The position numbers and the translations under genes were made by a program. DNA of 64,000 nt from Methanolacinia petrolearia DSM 11571 (GTDB lineage: Archaea; Halobacteriota; Methanomicrobia; Methanomicrobiales; Methanomicrobiaceae): positions 1,798,001-1,862,000 of the forward strand of contig NC_014507.1 of NCBI RefSeq assembly GCF_000147875.1, in the 5' to 3' direction. Position 1 is the first letter of the stretch; each line of letters opens with the position of its first letter. Below, piece by piece: positions 40,664-50,547 of the stretch. The notes below the pieces were generated by a model. That model was not told the origin of the DNA, ran no database searches, and saw nothing but the letters and a program-made list of their open reading frames with translations.

Positions 40664-43447
40664 TCATTCGATTACGATCGCCGGCTTGAACGGAAGCGCC
40701 TGCTGTGCCTTCTGGTGAGTGCTCTCCTCTGCAGGAACAATATTTAGAGGAAGACCAAACTCCTTTTCGATGAACTCTCTCGCACTTTCGAAGACCTCCT
40801 CCTCGTCTATCGAAACAGAAGATATTCTCTCGACAACCTCGGGAGGCAGACGGTGGATCAGGTTTGTAATCTGTTTTGCGGCATCTGTCGCACTCTTTCC
40901 ACGTTTTCTCATATCTTCGTCCTTCATGATCTCAGAGATCACCTTGCCTTTGTTGTCGGCCATGGAAATCTTTTCAAATATACTGAACTTCCAGTCGGGG
41001 GAGATGAAAAGCGTGAGGCCCGAAGGCTCTATCTGGATCAGCTTCATGATCGAATCGATATCCTCGACCGTTCTCGACAGGAGCTCCTCCGCAAGCTCAA
41101 GGGACGGATCGATCAGTGACTCATCAGGTTCAGGCCAGGATGAAAACGCGACCTGCCCCTCTCCGCCGATCTCTTCCCAGAGTTTCTGTGCCGAGAAAGG
41201 TATGAAAGGTGCAAGCAGCCTGATCCATGAATCGCTGATCTTGTTCACGGCGGCAGACTGGCGGACATCGCCCGGGAGCCTCTTCCTGTACCACTTGAGA
41301 TCCGACTCTATGGCAAAATATGCCTCCTGAAGCGCCTGGCGGGTCTGGAAAGAGTTCATTGCCGCAGTTGCGTTCTTTATATGCTCCTGCATCCTGGATA
41401 TGAGCCATGTATCTATCGGGTATTCCCCGTCAGCCTCAAGGCTGTCTTCCACATTATTGATGAAGCGTTCAATCTGTTTTCTTGTCGATGAAACAAGCTC
41501 CCGTCTCCAGTCGAAGTCCTGCCAGGGTTCCGCACTTCCGACAAGGAACATACGAACGGTATCAGCACCGACTTCCTCCACGGCATCCTCAAGCAGGATC
41601 ACATTTCCTTTTGAAGAGGACATCTTCGCTCCTTCAAGGAGTCCCATTCCGAAGACAACCATTCCCCGGGGCTGCAGTTCCTTCGGGAACAGCGCCTTGT
41701 GATGGAACAGCTGGAACGTAAGATGGTTAGAGATCAGGTCCTTTGCCGAGAACCTGAAATCATATGGATACCAGTATAGGAATTCGGACCTGAGATCCTC
41801 GACCGTCTCCTTGTCGAGAGGCAGACCTTCAGACGAGCCTTTCCCGAGGAATATATAATCGAATACCTCGGGGGTCAGCTTTGCTGCTTCGAGTTTTATC
41901 AGCTTGTGCGCAATCGTATAGAAGGCCATATAGATTGTCGAATCCGAGAGCGGTTCGACGAGCCAGTTCTTGTCCCACGGCAGTTTGGTTCCGAGACCTA
42001 CGCGGCGGGTGCACGCCCAGTCGTTCAGCCAGTCTATCGTCCTGTCGAATTCGGCACGGACTTCGGCGGGTACAATATTTATCTCCTTAAGCTGTTCGTG
42101 AACAGCCTCTTTCCATACGGGATCGCTGTACTGCAGGAACCACTGGTCCTTTAAGATCCTCACATAGACCGTTCCGCCGCAGCGGCACATGACGTTGCGC
42201 ACGTCAAACTCGTACATTACATGAGAGCCGTGCTGTTCCAGCATAATCTGGGAGAACTCTTCACGGGCAACCTTCACCGGTTTTCCGCCGTACTGGGGCA
42301 ACATACGCCCGCCGGAAAATTCCGCACTGTAGACCTCCTGCGTAAGAGTCTCCATACCGGGATCGTTCTGGTCTTTTATACCCGATCTCTCAACTGCATC
42401 CCTTGCGGGGCACTCCCCGTAACCCTCGACAACAATGAGCGGAACGGGTTTTATGGAAGTATATTTCCCTGCGGACTGAAGATCCCTCAGGGCGATATAG
42501 TCGAAGGGAGCATGTGCCGGGACACTCATTACGATTCCGGTCGCCATATTGGGATCGACAAAGGTCGCAGGCAGTACAGGTACTTCTCCGCAGAACGGAT
42601 TCGACACAGTCTGGTCGACCAGTTCCGAACCCTTAATTTCGCCAAGATCTTCTACGACATGATCCTGGAGACCGATCTTTTTCGCCGCCTCGGGAGAGAG
42701 AATCCACTTCTGGCCGTCCACCAGGACCTTCCTGTAGATGACATCAGGGTTTATCCAGAGATTTGTAACTCCGTATGTCGTCTCGGGCCTGAGAGTAGCG
42801 CACGGGATCAGGAAATCGTTCCACTTAAACATTATCAGTACGAATTTGACTATCTCCGCCTTCTCTCCCTCAAGCAGGTCGTGGTCTCCGACAGGGTTGT
42901 CGCACTGAGGGCAGTACTTTACCGGATGTGCCCCACGGACGACATGGTTGCCCTCCATCAGGTGAAGGTACTGCCATTCGATGAATTTGCTGTACTGGGG
43001 GTATACTGTAGTAAAGCGCCTTCTCCAGTCGATTGAAAGACCACAGTTGCGCATAATCCGTTCATATTCGCTGCTGAAATAGCGGACAATCTCGTCGGGA
43101 TCAACGAATTTTTCCAGGACATCTTCGGGAACCCTGTACAGATCGCGGTACAGTTTGATTGTCTTCTCATCCCCGTTTGCGATTCTCCTCGAAATACCGA
43201 TTACAGGCGTTCCGGTTACATGGAATGCCATCGGGAAGAGAACATGCTTACCACGCATCCTGTAATAGCGTGCGATCACGTCAGGAACTATATACGTCCT
43301 GCCGTGCCCTACATGCATCGCACCGCTTGGATACGGATAGGCAACATTTACATAGAATTTATCTGCTTCGCCCGGGTCAGCTTCAAAAATATGCGACCAG
43401 GCGTCCCTGTATTCTTTTTCATATTCACGCATGTCAAATTTCGCCAA
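40664..43447 (-). CDS. leuS: Leucyl-tRNA synthetase
   Basis: 927 aa, archaeal type. Class I signatures are the HIGH motif in GAMHVGHGRTY and KMSKS as KMSSSKGNV. The editing CP1 domain lies in between (ATLRPETTYGVTNLWINPD; GIVMSVPAHAPFDYIALRDL). A zinc-type segment appears as CPQCDNPVGDHD and CRCGGTVYVRILKDQWF. The long C-terminal anticodon-binding region ends LPFKPAIVIE. Charges tRNA-Leu. Monocistronic, convergent with the small gene at 40277-40621; the neighbouring PIN-ATPase gene reads in the same direction. Confidence 0.97.
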   Translation of the reverse strand: MAKFDMREYEKEYRDAWSHIFEADPGEADKFYVNVAYPYPSGAMHVGHGRTYIVPDVIARYYRMRGKHVLFPMAFHVTGTPVIGISRRIANGDEKTIKLYRDLYRVPEDVLEKFVDPDEIVRYFSSEYERIMRNCGLSIDWRRRFTTVYPQYSKFIEWQYLHLMEGNHVVRGAHPVKYCPQCDNPVGDHDLLEGEKAEIVKFVLIMFKWNDFLIPCATLRPETTYGVTNLWINPDVIYRKVLVDGQKWILSPEAAKKIGLQDHVVEDLGEIKGSELVDQTVSNPFCGEVPVLPATFVDPNMATGIVMSVPAHAPFDYIALRDLQSAGKYTSIKPVPLIVVEGYGECPARDAVERSGIKDQNDPGMETLTQEVYSAEFSGGRMLPQYGGKPVKVAREEFSQIMLEQHGSHVMYEFDVRNVMCRCGGTVYVRILKDQWFLQYSDPVWKEAVHEQLKEINIVPAEVRAEFDRTIDWLNDWACTRRVGLGTKLPWDKNWLVEPLSDSTIYMAFYTIAHKLIKLEAAKLTPEVFDYIFLGKGSSEGLPLDKETVEDLRSEFLYWYPYDFRFSAKDLISNHLTFQLFHHKALFPKELQPRGMVVFGMGLLEGAKMSSSKGNVILLEDAVEEVGADTVRMFLVGSAEPWQDFDWRRELVSSTRKQIERFINNVEDSLEADGEYPIDTWLISRMQEHIKNATAAMNSFQTRQALQEAYFAIESDLKWYRKRLPGDVRQSAAVNKISDSWIRLLAPFIPFSAQKLWEEIGGEGQVAFSSWPEPDESLIDPSLELAEELLSRTVEDIDSIMKLIQIEPSGLTLFISPDWKFSIFEKISMADNKGKVISEIMKDEDMRKRGKSATDAAKQITNLIHRLPPEVVERISSVSIDEEEVFESAREFIEKEFGLPLNIVPAEESTHQKAQQALPFKPAIVIE

Positions 43448-43483
43448 TTAAAACCAGCTCCGAATAATTGATAATAAGTTATT

Positions 43484-45415
43484 TTATACAGGCCTCAGCC
43501 TGATCTCTTCTCCGTCATTATACCTGCGTATCATTTCCTGTGCGATACTGTTGTTTTTGGACATATGGATCTCGCCGTCGTCATTTACCGTGGCGGTGAA
43601 GAGGTACTCCTTCCCTCCGAAAACATCCACGATCTTTCCCCTGTTCTCAGGAGAACTGACGATAAGATTCTTCCTGTCGATGCGGATATCGAGGCCGCCC
43701 TTTTTACCGGCGTCCCCTGCTGCAGGCATAAGAACGGGTTTGTCATAATCGGCCTCCTTCTTCGGCTGAACTTCCGACGAATATTCACTCATCGGCCGTA
43801 TATCGATACCGATACTCAATTTATTAACAATAGAGGCGACGTTTTTCCCGCCCTTTCCGATTGCTGCAGGAACATCCTTGTCGTCGATATAAACGACCGC
43901 CTTATTCTCATTCTGCATGGAGACTATGATCTTTCCTGCAGTGAAACGGCCGATCTCTCTCTGGATCTCTCTCTCCACAAGCCTCATGGAGATATCTCCG
44001 CCTGCCGCTTCCTTCTCCGCTTCCGGCTGTTTTCCCGGTTCGGACAACTCGGTTGCCTTTTCAGAGATCAATATGGTCTCACCGTCATACCTGAAGATCT
44101 CGGACTCGACCTTTCCGGTGGAGTAATTGACGACCGATATTACAGGCCTTATCGACAGTTCGTCATCCTCATCAGGTATGAATTCGGGCACTTTGAAATC
44201 GAAGAGAAGGTCATAAACTGCTGCGATCTCACCGTCTTTTACGAGAACAATCGTATCGATCACCTGGTTGATTACACCGAATTCGACCCTTCCAAGGAAT
44301 CTCTGCAGGGCATCCCCGGCATTTGTTGCGTGCACGACGCCCACCATGCCTACACCTGCAAGCCGCATATCTGCAAACACCCTGAAATCGACATTTTTCC
44401 TGAGTTCATCGAATATGACGAAATCCGGCCTTATCAGGAGCATGACCTCTGCGGTATTCTCCATGCTTCCTTCGAGTGCGGTGTACTGCGTAATTTTGTC
44501 AGGAACCTGGATATCTCTCGGTGCCTCCATAGTCTTGACAACAGAACCCTTTTCAGACAGGAATACCGCTGCACTCTGTGCAAGAGTAGTCTTTCCAGTA
44601 CCCGGAGCTCCGGTGATAATAATTCCCCTCTTCCCTCCGGAAAGCTTCTTCCCGATAACATCGGCCATCTTGTAGTCGTTAAGCGATCTTTCGACGATGG
44701 GTCTTACCGCTGTAATCTCCATACCATCTGAGAACGGCCTCCTGGAGATGGATATACGCATCGAGCCTATCTGAACGATAGTTATACCTCTCTTCTCGAG
44801 TTCGATGAATCCGTCGGGATCTCTCTTTGCCCTCTCAAGTATCTCCTGGGACATGTGTTTCAGTTCATATTCGGAGAGAGGCTCTTCCCTGAGATAGATG
44901 ATTTTGCTGTCGCGAAGCGTCCCCTTCTTTGCCACAGGCTTTGTTCTCTCTTTTAAAAAGACCGCCAGGGTATTCTCATCGAAATAGTTATCGATTGTCA
45001 GAGGTGAGAATTCCCCGATCTGGGGTTTTAGGTATAATACATTAATCCCCTTCGCTCTTGCAACCTCGGACTGAACTATATCCGATGTTATAAACAGGGC
45101 GTCTTCGTGCTCAAGAGCGACCTTTCGGATTAAAGCATCGATCTCTCCCCCGCTTGCCAGTTTTACCTGGTCAAGACTGGGTCTCTCGCCCACATATTTA
45201 ATCTCTATAATCCCTTCTTCTGCCAGTTTTGAAAGTTCCTGAAGCTCGGTAAGACCGCTGAAACCGATTTCTCGACCCTGGTTTGCCTGCGCCTCCAATT
45301 CTGCTATTACGGCCTCCGGAACAATTATTGTGGCCCCTTTATATTCACCCGAATCCTGAATCATCGAGGTGATGCGTCCGTCTATAACGACGCTGGTATC
45401 TGGTACAAGTTTCAT
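43484..45415 (-). CDS. PIN-domain/ATPase/KH-domain protein (PINc-VapC ATPase)
   Basis: 643 aa. Residues 1-125 are a PIN nuclease domain with acidic residues D6 (VPDTSVVIDG), E39 and D112 (ALFITSDIVQSE). Residues about 225-420 form a PilT/VirB11-like ATPase with Walker A GAPGTGKTT (269-277), Walker B VIFDELRKN and GVVHATNAGDAL. Residues about 525-590 carry a KH domain (VYIDDKDVPAAIGKGGKNVASIVNKLSI), followed by a small basic region. This fused family is widespread in archaea, and its target is thought to be RNA or ribosomes. It is the next gene upstream of leuS on the same strand, 36 bp away. Confidence 0.92.
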   Translation of the reverse strand: MKLVPDTSVVIDGRITSMIQDSGEYKGATIIVPEAVIAELEAQANQGREIGFSGLTELQELSKLAEEGIIEIKYVGERPSLDQVKLASGGEIDALIRKVALEHEDALFITSDIVQSEVARAKGINVLYLKPQIGEFSPLTIDNYFDENTLAVFLKERTKPVAKKGTLRDSKIIYLREEPLSEYELKHMSQEILERAKRDPDGFIELEKRGITIVQIGSMRISISRRPFSDGMEITAVRPIVERSLNDYKMADVIGKKLSGGKRGIIITGAPGTGKTTLAQSAAVFLSEKGSVVKTMEAPRDIQVPDKITQYTALEGSMENTAEVMLLIRPDFVIFDELRKNVDFRVFADMRLAGVGMVGVVHATNAGDALQRFLGRVEFGVINQVIDTIVLVKDGEIAAVYDLLFDFKVPEFIPDEDDELSIRPVISVVNYSTGKVESEIFRYDGETILISEKATELSEPGKQPEAEKEAAGGDISMRLVEREIQREIGRFTAGKIIVSMQNENKAVVYIDDKDVPAAIGKGGKNVASIVNKLSIGIDIRPMSEYSSEVQPKKEADYDKPVLMPAAGDAGKKGGLDIRIDRKNLIVSSPENRGKIVDVFGGKEYLFTATVNDDGEIHMSKNNSIAQEMIRRYNDGEEIRLRPV

Positions 45416-45537
45416 TAAAAAACCACCATTAAACTCATGTTGCTAATCATTAATTATACTTTTATTAAAAATCATGAAAAATAAAAAGCCGGAAATCTGC
45501 CGGACATATGGTTCCGCTGAAGTGATTCATCCGCCAT

Positions 45538-45927
45538 TTACGGAGATTTTAATTTTTTGTCATTCTTTTTATAAATCAAACCAGGATCAAACATCTTTTT
45601 TGCCACCACTTCACCGTCTATTGTCCTGTAAAAACACTTTTCATAGCCTGTATGGCATGCGCCCTTTCCCTTCTGCCTGACCTGGTAGACGAGGGTATCC
45701 TCATCGCAGTCGACAAGTATCCTCACAATCTCCTGGACATTGCCGCTCTCTTCGCCTTTCTTCCAGATCTTTCCCCGGCTCCGGGAATAATAATGTGCAT
45801 AACCCGTGGCAACTGTCTTATTAACTGCATCCTGATTTGCATATGCAAGCATCAGGACTTCCATTGAATCCGCATCCTGTGCAATTACAGGAACAAGGCC
45901 GTTATCGTCAAAATTTATTTTCAGCAT
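45538..45927 (-). CDS. hisI: Phosphoribosyl-AMP cyclohydrolase
   Basis: 129 aa. It opens the adenine ring of PR-AMP in histidine synthesis. Conserved motifs are [74 protein letters not shown], with the metal-ligand cysteines and Asp residues intact. No phosphoribosyl-ATP pyrophosphatase domain is fused. Its start overlaps the A24 peptidase stop by one base (TAATG), an unexpected operon partner for a histidine gene; no other his genes are nearby. Confidence 0.96.
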   Translation of the reverse strand: MLKINFDDNGLVPVIAQDADSMEVLMLAYANQDAVNKTVATGYAHYYSRSRGKIWKKGEESGNVQEIVRILVDCDEDTLVYQVRQKGKGACHTGYEKCFYRTIDGEVVAKKMFDPGLIYKKNDKKLKSP

Positions 45928-46919
45928 TATACAACTCCGGCGATCTGCAATAATAAACTGAATATATCACCTATAAAAAACGTGAACAGGAATCCTGCCA
46001 GTATGGGAATGATAAACGGAACCCCGAAACTGATCCACACAGAACCGGCCTTTTTGTAGAGTTCCAGCTCTTTTTTGTATTCGGAAGGATTGTTCCGGAA
46101 ATCCTGGGTATACATCCTCCTTTTTCCCGAGACCATTCTGCCGATTGATGAACTGAACTTCAGGAACTTCCTCTCGATCCGATCGCCGTTTTCTTCAAAC
46201 TCCTCGATGATATACCCGAAATGATCAGTGATGTCCTTCCCCGGAACAGGGTAACCGATGAACATATACTTCAGCGGAGCCCTGTTCTTTTTAAGGACAT
46301 TATAGATGAACAATCCCACAGGTACTGAAAGGTTCAACAATACCGCATTGAGCATTACGCTCATCGGGAAGAAGAATGTCACCTCCGGATAACCCCATAA
46401 GGGTACAACCGGGAAAAAAGGGATCGTGGAGGATATTATTATCATCGCCGTAGAATCGGCTCCGCCCCAGAGATGCATAACCGAGATCAGCTCGAGGAAG
46501 ATGCAGAAGATAAACGAGATTAATGCAAATATTGAAAAAAAGTTGATATAGCCGGTAAAATAGCTGAATACCAGAACGGAGGAGGGTATTGATAATAAAA
46601 ACCATGAGATATATGTCTCCGCCAGGATCTTTTTGTCGAGCTCGGAACTGTCGACCTTTTTGATATAAACAGTATATGCCCAGTCTAAAAAGAGTAGCAT
46701 AAATGCAATTATAAAGGGAAGGATCGAGAACTGCAAAATATCGATCCCGGCATACTGACCGTAGTTGAGATAGTAAAAAATAATCACCAGAGCACCTGCA
46801 ACTGCAATTGCAGGAATCCACGTCACAAACGGAACCCTTCTCTGTTTAATGTCCAGATATGAGGCATAAAATAATGTAATCGCAATTGCCAGTGAAGAAA
46901 TAATAAGAAGTTCAGTCAT
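45927..46919 (-). CDS. A24-family prepilin/preflagellin peptidase
   Basis: 330 aa, about eight membrane helices. Aspartyl catalytic residues are D23 in [11 protein letters not shown] and D155 in [10 protein letters not shown], the GxGD-type motif of A24 peptidases (here GGAD). The enzyme cuts class III signal peptides of archaeal pilins or archaellins. The long cytoplasmic loop (about residues 220-300, [19 protein letters not shown]...) is larger than in bacterial PilD. It is divergent from the type IV pilus genes beginning at 47084, with 164 bases between, and probably serves that locus; no pilin gene was seen in the window. It is the first gene of a unit with hisI. Confidence 0.88.
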   Translation of the reverse strand: MTELLIISSLAIAITLFYASYLDIKQRRVPFVTWIPAIAVAGALVIIFYYLNYGQYAGIDILQFSILPFIIAFMLLFLDWAYTVYIKKVDSSELDKKILAETYISWFLLSIPSSVLVFSYFTGYINFFSIFALISFIFCIFLELISVMHLWGGADSTAMIIISSTIPFFPVVPLWGYPEVTFFFPMSVMLNAVLLNLSVPVGLFIYNVLKKNRAPLKYMFIGYPVPGKDITDHFGYIIEEFEENGDRIERKFLKFSSSIGRMVSGKRRMYTQDFRNNPSEYKKELELYKKAGSVWISFGVPFIIPILAGFLFTFFIGDIFSLLLQIAGVV

Positions 46920-47083
46920 ATATCAAACATTAATTGTTTAACAAGACCTTATTTTTAGTGTTTATTTTTGAAATTATTCTGGTAATAGATATCTTCAAAT
47001 GTGATTGTATCAGAAACCTTTCTATCTGGAATAGAATATTTCTGATTCAGTCCATAACCGGGGGGACATAAGGGCGGGGATTT

Positions 47084-47698
47084 ATGGAAATAATTGAATT
47101 ATTTGAAAAGGTTTTGAATGATGCCAATTATGCCGGTGAATTTAATTTTAGTGATCTCAACGGGATAATTGGTGAAAAAAAATATCATGCCCTTGCAGTT
47201 CAGACCAGGGGGAAGAGCACCTGCATACTGGTTTTTGTAAACGGCGAAGGAGAGGGGGCGATACAGGTTGACGGCCACGGGATGATGTTCGGGGATAAGG
47301 TAGTATATAATATTGATAAAAATGGTTCTTTCAGGTTATTTCTGATTGATAAAAACCTGGCGGAATCTATCTCTGCAAGATCCAGGATTTATGAAAAGAG
47401 CCATCTGATGGAGACGGAAAAAACTCGGGACCTCCCTGAATTTTCCAAATTCAGCCTGAAACCTGCAAAAATCACGCTCATAATAACACACGAAGGGCTC
47501 CCTGCAGAGGGTCTTAAGGTAAAAATATTCAGGATCGGAGACACCGGACTTCTGGATACCACATCCAAAGAAGGGCATGTCTCATTTGTCCTGCATAAAG
47601 GGAAATATGACTGCACAATTACCGACAATGAAAATAGGGAACATAAATACGAGATAATTCAGCCGGGAAGAGACGCAGTCATCAATCTTGAGATATAA
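47084..47698 (+). CDS. Hypothetical protein of the pilus locus with Ig-like C-terminal domain
   Basis: 204 aa, no signal peptide. The N-terminal half (YAGEFNFSDLNGIIGEKKYHALAVQTRGKSTCILVFVNGEGEGAIQVDGHG) is unrecognised. The C-terminal 85 residues look like a carboxypeptidase-regulatory/Ig-like fold (PAKITLIITHEGLPAEGLKVKIFRIGDTGLLDTTSKEGHVSFVLHKGKYDCTIT). The ribosome-binding site is GGCGGGG. It is 24 bases ahead of the pilus ATPase on the same strand and likely co-transcribed. Perhaps an accessory or adaptor protein of that machine; the role is inferred from position. Confidence 0.6.
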   Translation: MEIIELFEKVLNDANYAGEFNFSDLNGIIGEKKYHALAVQTRGKSTCILVFVNGEGEGAIQVDGHGMMFGDKVVYNIDKNGSFRLFLIDKNLAESISARSRIYEKSHLMETEKTRDLPEFSKFSLKPAKITLIITHEGLPAEGLKVKIFRIGDTGLLDTTSKEGHVSFVLHKGKYDCTITDNENREHKYEIIQPGRDAVINLEI

Positions 47699-47721
47699 AT
47701 TGGGAGGAGGTGCAGCTGTAT

Positions 47722-50547
47722 ATGGACGATAAAAAGAATAATAAACATAAATTCGGATCATTATTCAAAAAGCAGAAATCCACGGATGATGCCGAATCAC
47801 CAGGCAATACCGGATCTGCAGGGTCAGGATATGAGAAGCTGTTATTTGAAGAAAATGAACCTGAAACACAAAAAAATATTCCGGGCAGAACAGCAGATCA
47901 GGATTACGACGATCTAAGTACTCTTTTATCAAAATTTCAACCGGAAAAGAGGGAGAATAAGTCATCTCAACAGGAATCATATCTTTTTCAGCCCATCAAT
48001 CCAAAAGAAGAGATCCAACCTGAGTCTTCAAATATAGTGTCTCTTTCTCTGGAGAAAAAAGATGATTTCTCAGATCTTCTGAATTTTAAAGAACAAAAAA
48101 AGGATGAGAGAACAGGTTCTTCCGGGGCGACGAATAACGACGGTTCTGCAGAGCTGAAAAAGATCTTTGAACTGATGAAAAGTTCGGAACAGCAGAGCGA
48201 CAATCGCGAAATCGGACAATATGACAGCTCTACTTTATTTGAAGAAGAGGTTACGGATTCAATAAACGAACCTGTGATCGTTCCTGAGGAAAAAAAGGAG
48301 ATCGCTGAAGAAGAGACAAAAAACTGGGAAGATATTATTCAGCCTTTCCAAACTCCCGGGATCTTCACCCAGAAGACAAAATCTTTTCAGGAGATTATCG
48401 ACTCCGTTACAAAAAAACCTGAAAAACAGCCTGTAATCCAAAAGCCGGAGCAGCCCCCCAAAAATACAGAGGAACTGGCCACGGAGATAATTGCCGAAAA
48501 AGATATACCTGATAATAATCCGGCAAAAAAACGTCCCCAGGCTAAAAAGACGCAATGGTCTGAATATTCCGGCGAAAAAGAGAAGCCGGAGCAAACCCCT
48601 GAAAAAGCAGAAGAGCTGCCTGCAGAAATAATTGCCGAAAAAGAGATCACGGACAACAATCTGGCAAAAAAACGTCCTCAGGCTAAAAAGACACAATGGT
48701 CTGAAGATTCTGGCGAAGAAGAGAAGCCTGGAGTTGTATTAATCGACCAGTACGCCGAAGACTTTTCCGGGCTCATCCTTCCCGAAGGTGCTACCTTTGA
48801 GATAGAGGAATTCAAGATTAAAACACGAAAACCGGCTTTCGAGGCTGAAGACAGGGAAAAAGTCCTTTCAAGGATCGACCAGATATTTGAGAAGAAGATC
48901 TCTCTCCCGAAAATCGATGAGACTCTGGAAGAAGAAAATAAAAAAGAGCGTAAAAAGGAAAAGAAAAAATTATTCTCCAAGGTCAAGGATGTATCGGCCA
49001 AAGTTGACGAGTACGATCCTAATATTCACGGAAGCCTGGTTGATCTTGAATTCAGGGCGGAAGAGGGGATTGAAGACGTTGAACTATATCCGATCAACGA
49101 ACCGTATGCATATGTCAGGATTACTTATGACAAAAATTCAAACGAATACCTCTACAATGTTCTCGAACCTGAGTTAAATGACGCCGAAAAGGAATTGTAT
49201 GCCGAGATAGAACAGAGACTCTTTGAAACCCTGGATGTCAATACGAAATCGATCAGCCCGGACGAAGCCAGAGACATACTCAAAAAAGCGGTACTTGAAA
49301 TTCTTCGTGATTATGGTATAAAATTAACTCCGGAGAAAAGAGAGAAGATTATCTACAGCATCAATAAGAATTTCATCGGAGACGGCCTCATCGACTCCCT
49401 TATGCACGACAAGTACATAGAAGACATTTCATGCGACGGCCTGAACACCCCAATCTTCGTGTTCCATTCAAATTACGAGTCGCTGCAGACTAACCTCATG
49501 TATTACAAAGCTTCAAATCTCGACTCTTTTGTGACAAAACTTGCACAGAGGGCGGGCAAATACATCTCGATAGCAGAACCCATGCTCGATGCGACAATGG
49601 CAGACGGATCGAGGATTCAGATGACTCTTGGAACAGAGGTTACGGCTCACGGTTCTACATTTACCATCCGAAAATTCAAGGAAGAACCGATTACCCCGAC
49701 AGATCTTACGGAATGGGGAACCTTCTCACCCCTTTCGATCGCCTACATCTGGATTGCCGTTGAAGCGGGAAAATCATGCATATTTGCCGGTGGTACGGCT
49801 TCGGGAAAGACCACATCGCTGAATGCAATATCCCTGTTCATTCCACCGCTGGCAAAGATCGTCACGCTTGAGGATACGAGGGAATTAAAACTGCCGCATA
49901 AAAACTGGATTCCGAGTGTGACGCGAGAATCTTTCGATGCGGACGGAAAAGGCACCATCGACATGTACGAACTCCTGAGAGCTGCACTGAGGCAGAGGCC
50001 TGAATATATCCTTGTAGGAGAAGTAAGGGGCCAGGAGGCGCTGACATTGTTCCAGGCGATGAGTACAGGTCACGTAACATATGCAACAATGCATGCGGAT
50101 TCGGTCGCCAGCGTCGTCCACCGTCTTGAAAACCCGCCCCTGAATGTCCCGAGGAATATGTTAAACGCCCTCGATCTTGTAAGCGTCCAGGTGCAGGCCA
50201 GAATAAGTGGTAAACGTATTCGCCGGAACAAACAGCTGATCGAGGTTCTCGATATCGATCCCCGGACGAAGGAGCTGATTACCAATGAAGTCTTCAAATG
50301 GCATCCCTCAACCGACGAGATCAGGTATTCAGGAAAATCGTACATTCTCGAAGAGATTATGGAGGAAAAAGGCTGGGATGACGACAGGATGAAGGAGGAG
50401 CTGAAGAGAAGGCAGGAGATTCTCGAATGGATGAGAATTAAAAACCTCCGCAACTACAAGGATGTCGGCCGGGTTCTCATGTCCTACTTCAGGGATCCCG
50501 ATGCAATAATTAAGTTCGTGAGGAGTGAGCTTTATGAACAGTTATGA
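47722..50547 (+). CDS. Type IV pilus/secretion ATPase (GspE/TadA-FlaI-like) with long acidic N-terminus
   Basis: 941 aa from ATG at 47722 with GGAGGAGG nine bases before. The first 330 residues are disordered-looking, rich in Lys/Glu/Gln/Ser, and include two 47-residue repeats (codons at 48442-48723). The ATPase part (about 440-900) shows the N-terminal domain, Walker A GGTASGKT (G690 onward), Asp box VTLEDTRELKLPH, Walker B ILVGEVRGQEALTLFQAM, and His box THVTYATMHADSV-type. It powers assembly of an archaeal pilus or secretion filament. Two TadC/FlaJ-like membrane proteins follow directly. The N-terminal extension is much longer than usual for the family and may tether or regulate the motor. 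Confidence 0.88.
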   Translation: MDDKKNNKHKFGSLFKKQKSTDDAESPGNTGSAGSGYEKLLFEENEPETQKNIPGRTADQDYDDLSTLLSKFQPEKRENKSSQQESYLFQPINPKEEIQPESSNIVSLSLEKKDDFSDLLNFKEQKKDERTGSSGATNNDGSAELKKIFELMKSSEQQSDNREIGQYDSSTLFEEEVTDSINEPVIVPEEKKEIAEEETKNWEDIIQPFQTPGIFTQKTKSFQEIIDSVTKKPEKQPVIQKPEQPPKNTEELATEIIAEKDIPDNNPAKKRPQAKKTQWSEYSGEKEKPEQTPEKAEELPAEIIAEKEITDNNLAKKRPQAKKTQWSEDSGEEEKPGVVLIDQYAEDFSGLILPEGATFEIEEFKIKTRKPAFEAEDREKVLSRIDQIFEKKISLPKIDETLEEENKKERKKEKKKLFSKVKDVSAKVDEYDPNIHGSLVDLEFRAEEGIEDVELYPINEPYAYVRITYDKNSNEYLYNVLEPELNDAEKELYAEIEQRLFETLDVNTKSISPDEARDILKKAVLEILRDYGIKLTPEKREKIIYSINKNFIGDGLIDSLMHDKYIEDISCDGLNTPIFVFHSNYESLQTNLMYYKASNLDSFVTKLAQRAGKYISIAEPMLDATMADGSRIQMTLGTEVTAHGSTFTIRKFKEEPITPTDLTEWGTFSPLSIAYIWIAVEAGKSCIFAGGTASGKTTSLNAISLFIPPLAKIVTLEDTRELKLPHKNWIPSVTRESFDADGKGTIDMYELLRAALRQRPEYILVGEVRGQEALTLFQAMSTGHVTYATMHADSVASVVHRLENPPLNVPRNMLNALDLVSVQVQARISGKRIRRNKQLIEVLDIDPRTKELITNEVFKWHPSTDEIRYSGKSYILEEIMEEKGWDDDRMKEELKRRQEILEWMRIKNLRNYKDVGRVLMSYFRDPDAIIKFVRSELYEQL
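48442..48723 (+). repeat. Two in-frame 141-bp repeats in the pilus ATPase N-terminus
   Basis: Each unit encodes 47 residues starting KPEQ(P/T)P and ending W-S-E-(Y/D)-S-G-E-x-E. The shared core is EE-L-x-x-EIIAEK-x-I-x-DNN-x-AKKRPQAKKTQWSE. They lie at 48442-48582 and 48583-48723. A third copy begins with KPG but diverges at once. Confidence 0.9.

Noticed and set aside
43565-44731. 388-codon plus-strand open frame inside the PIN-ATPase gene
   Set aside because: It lies wholly antisense to a well-supported, conserved gene and shows no recognisable domain; long antisense frames are common in this codon usage.
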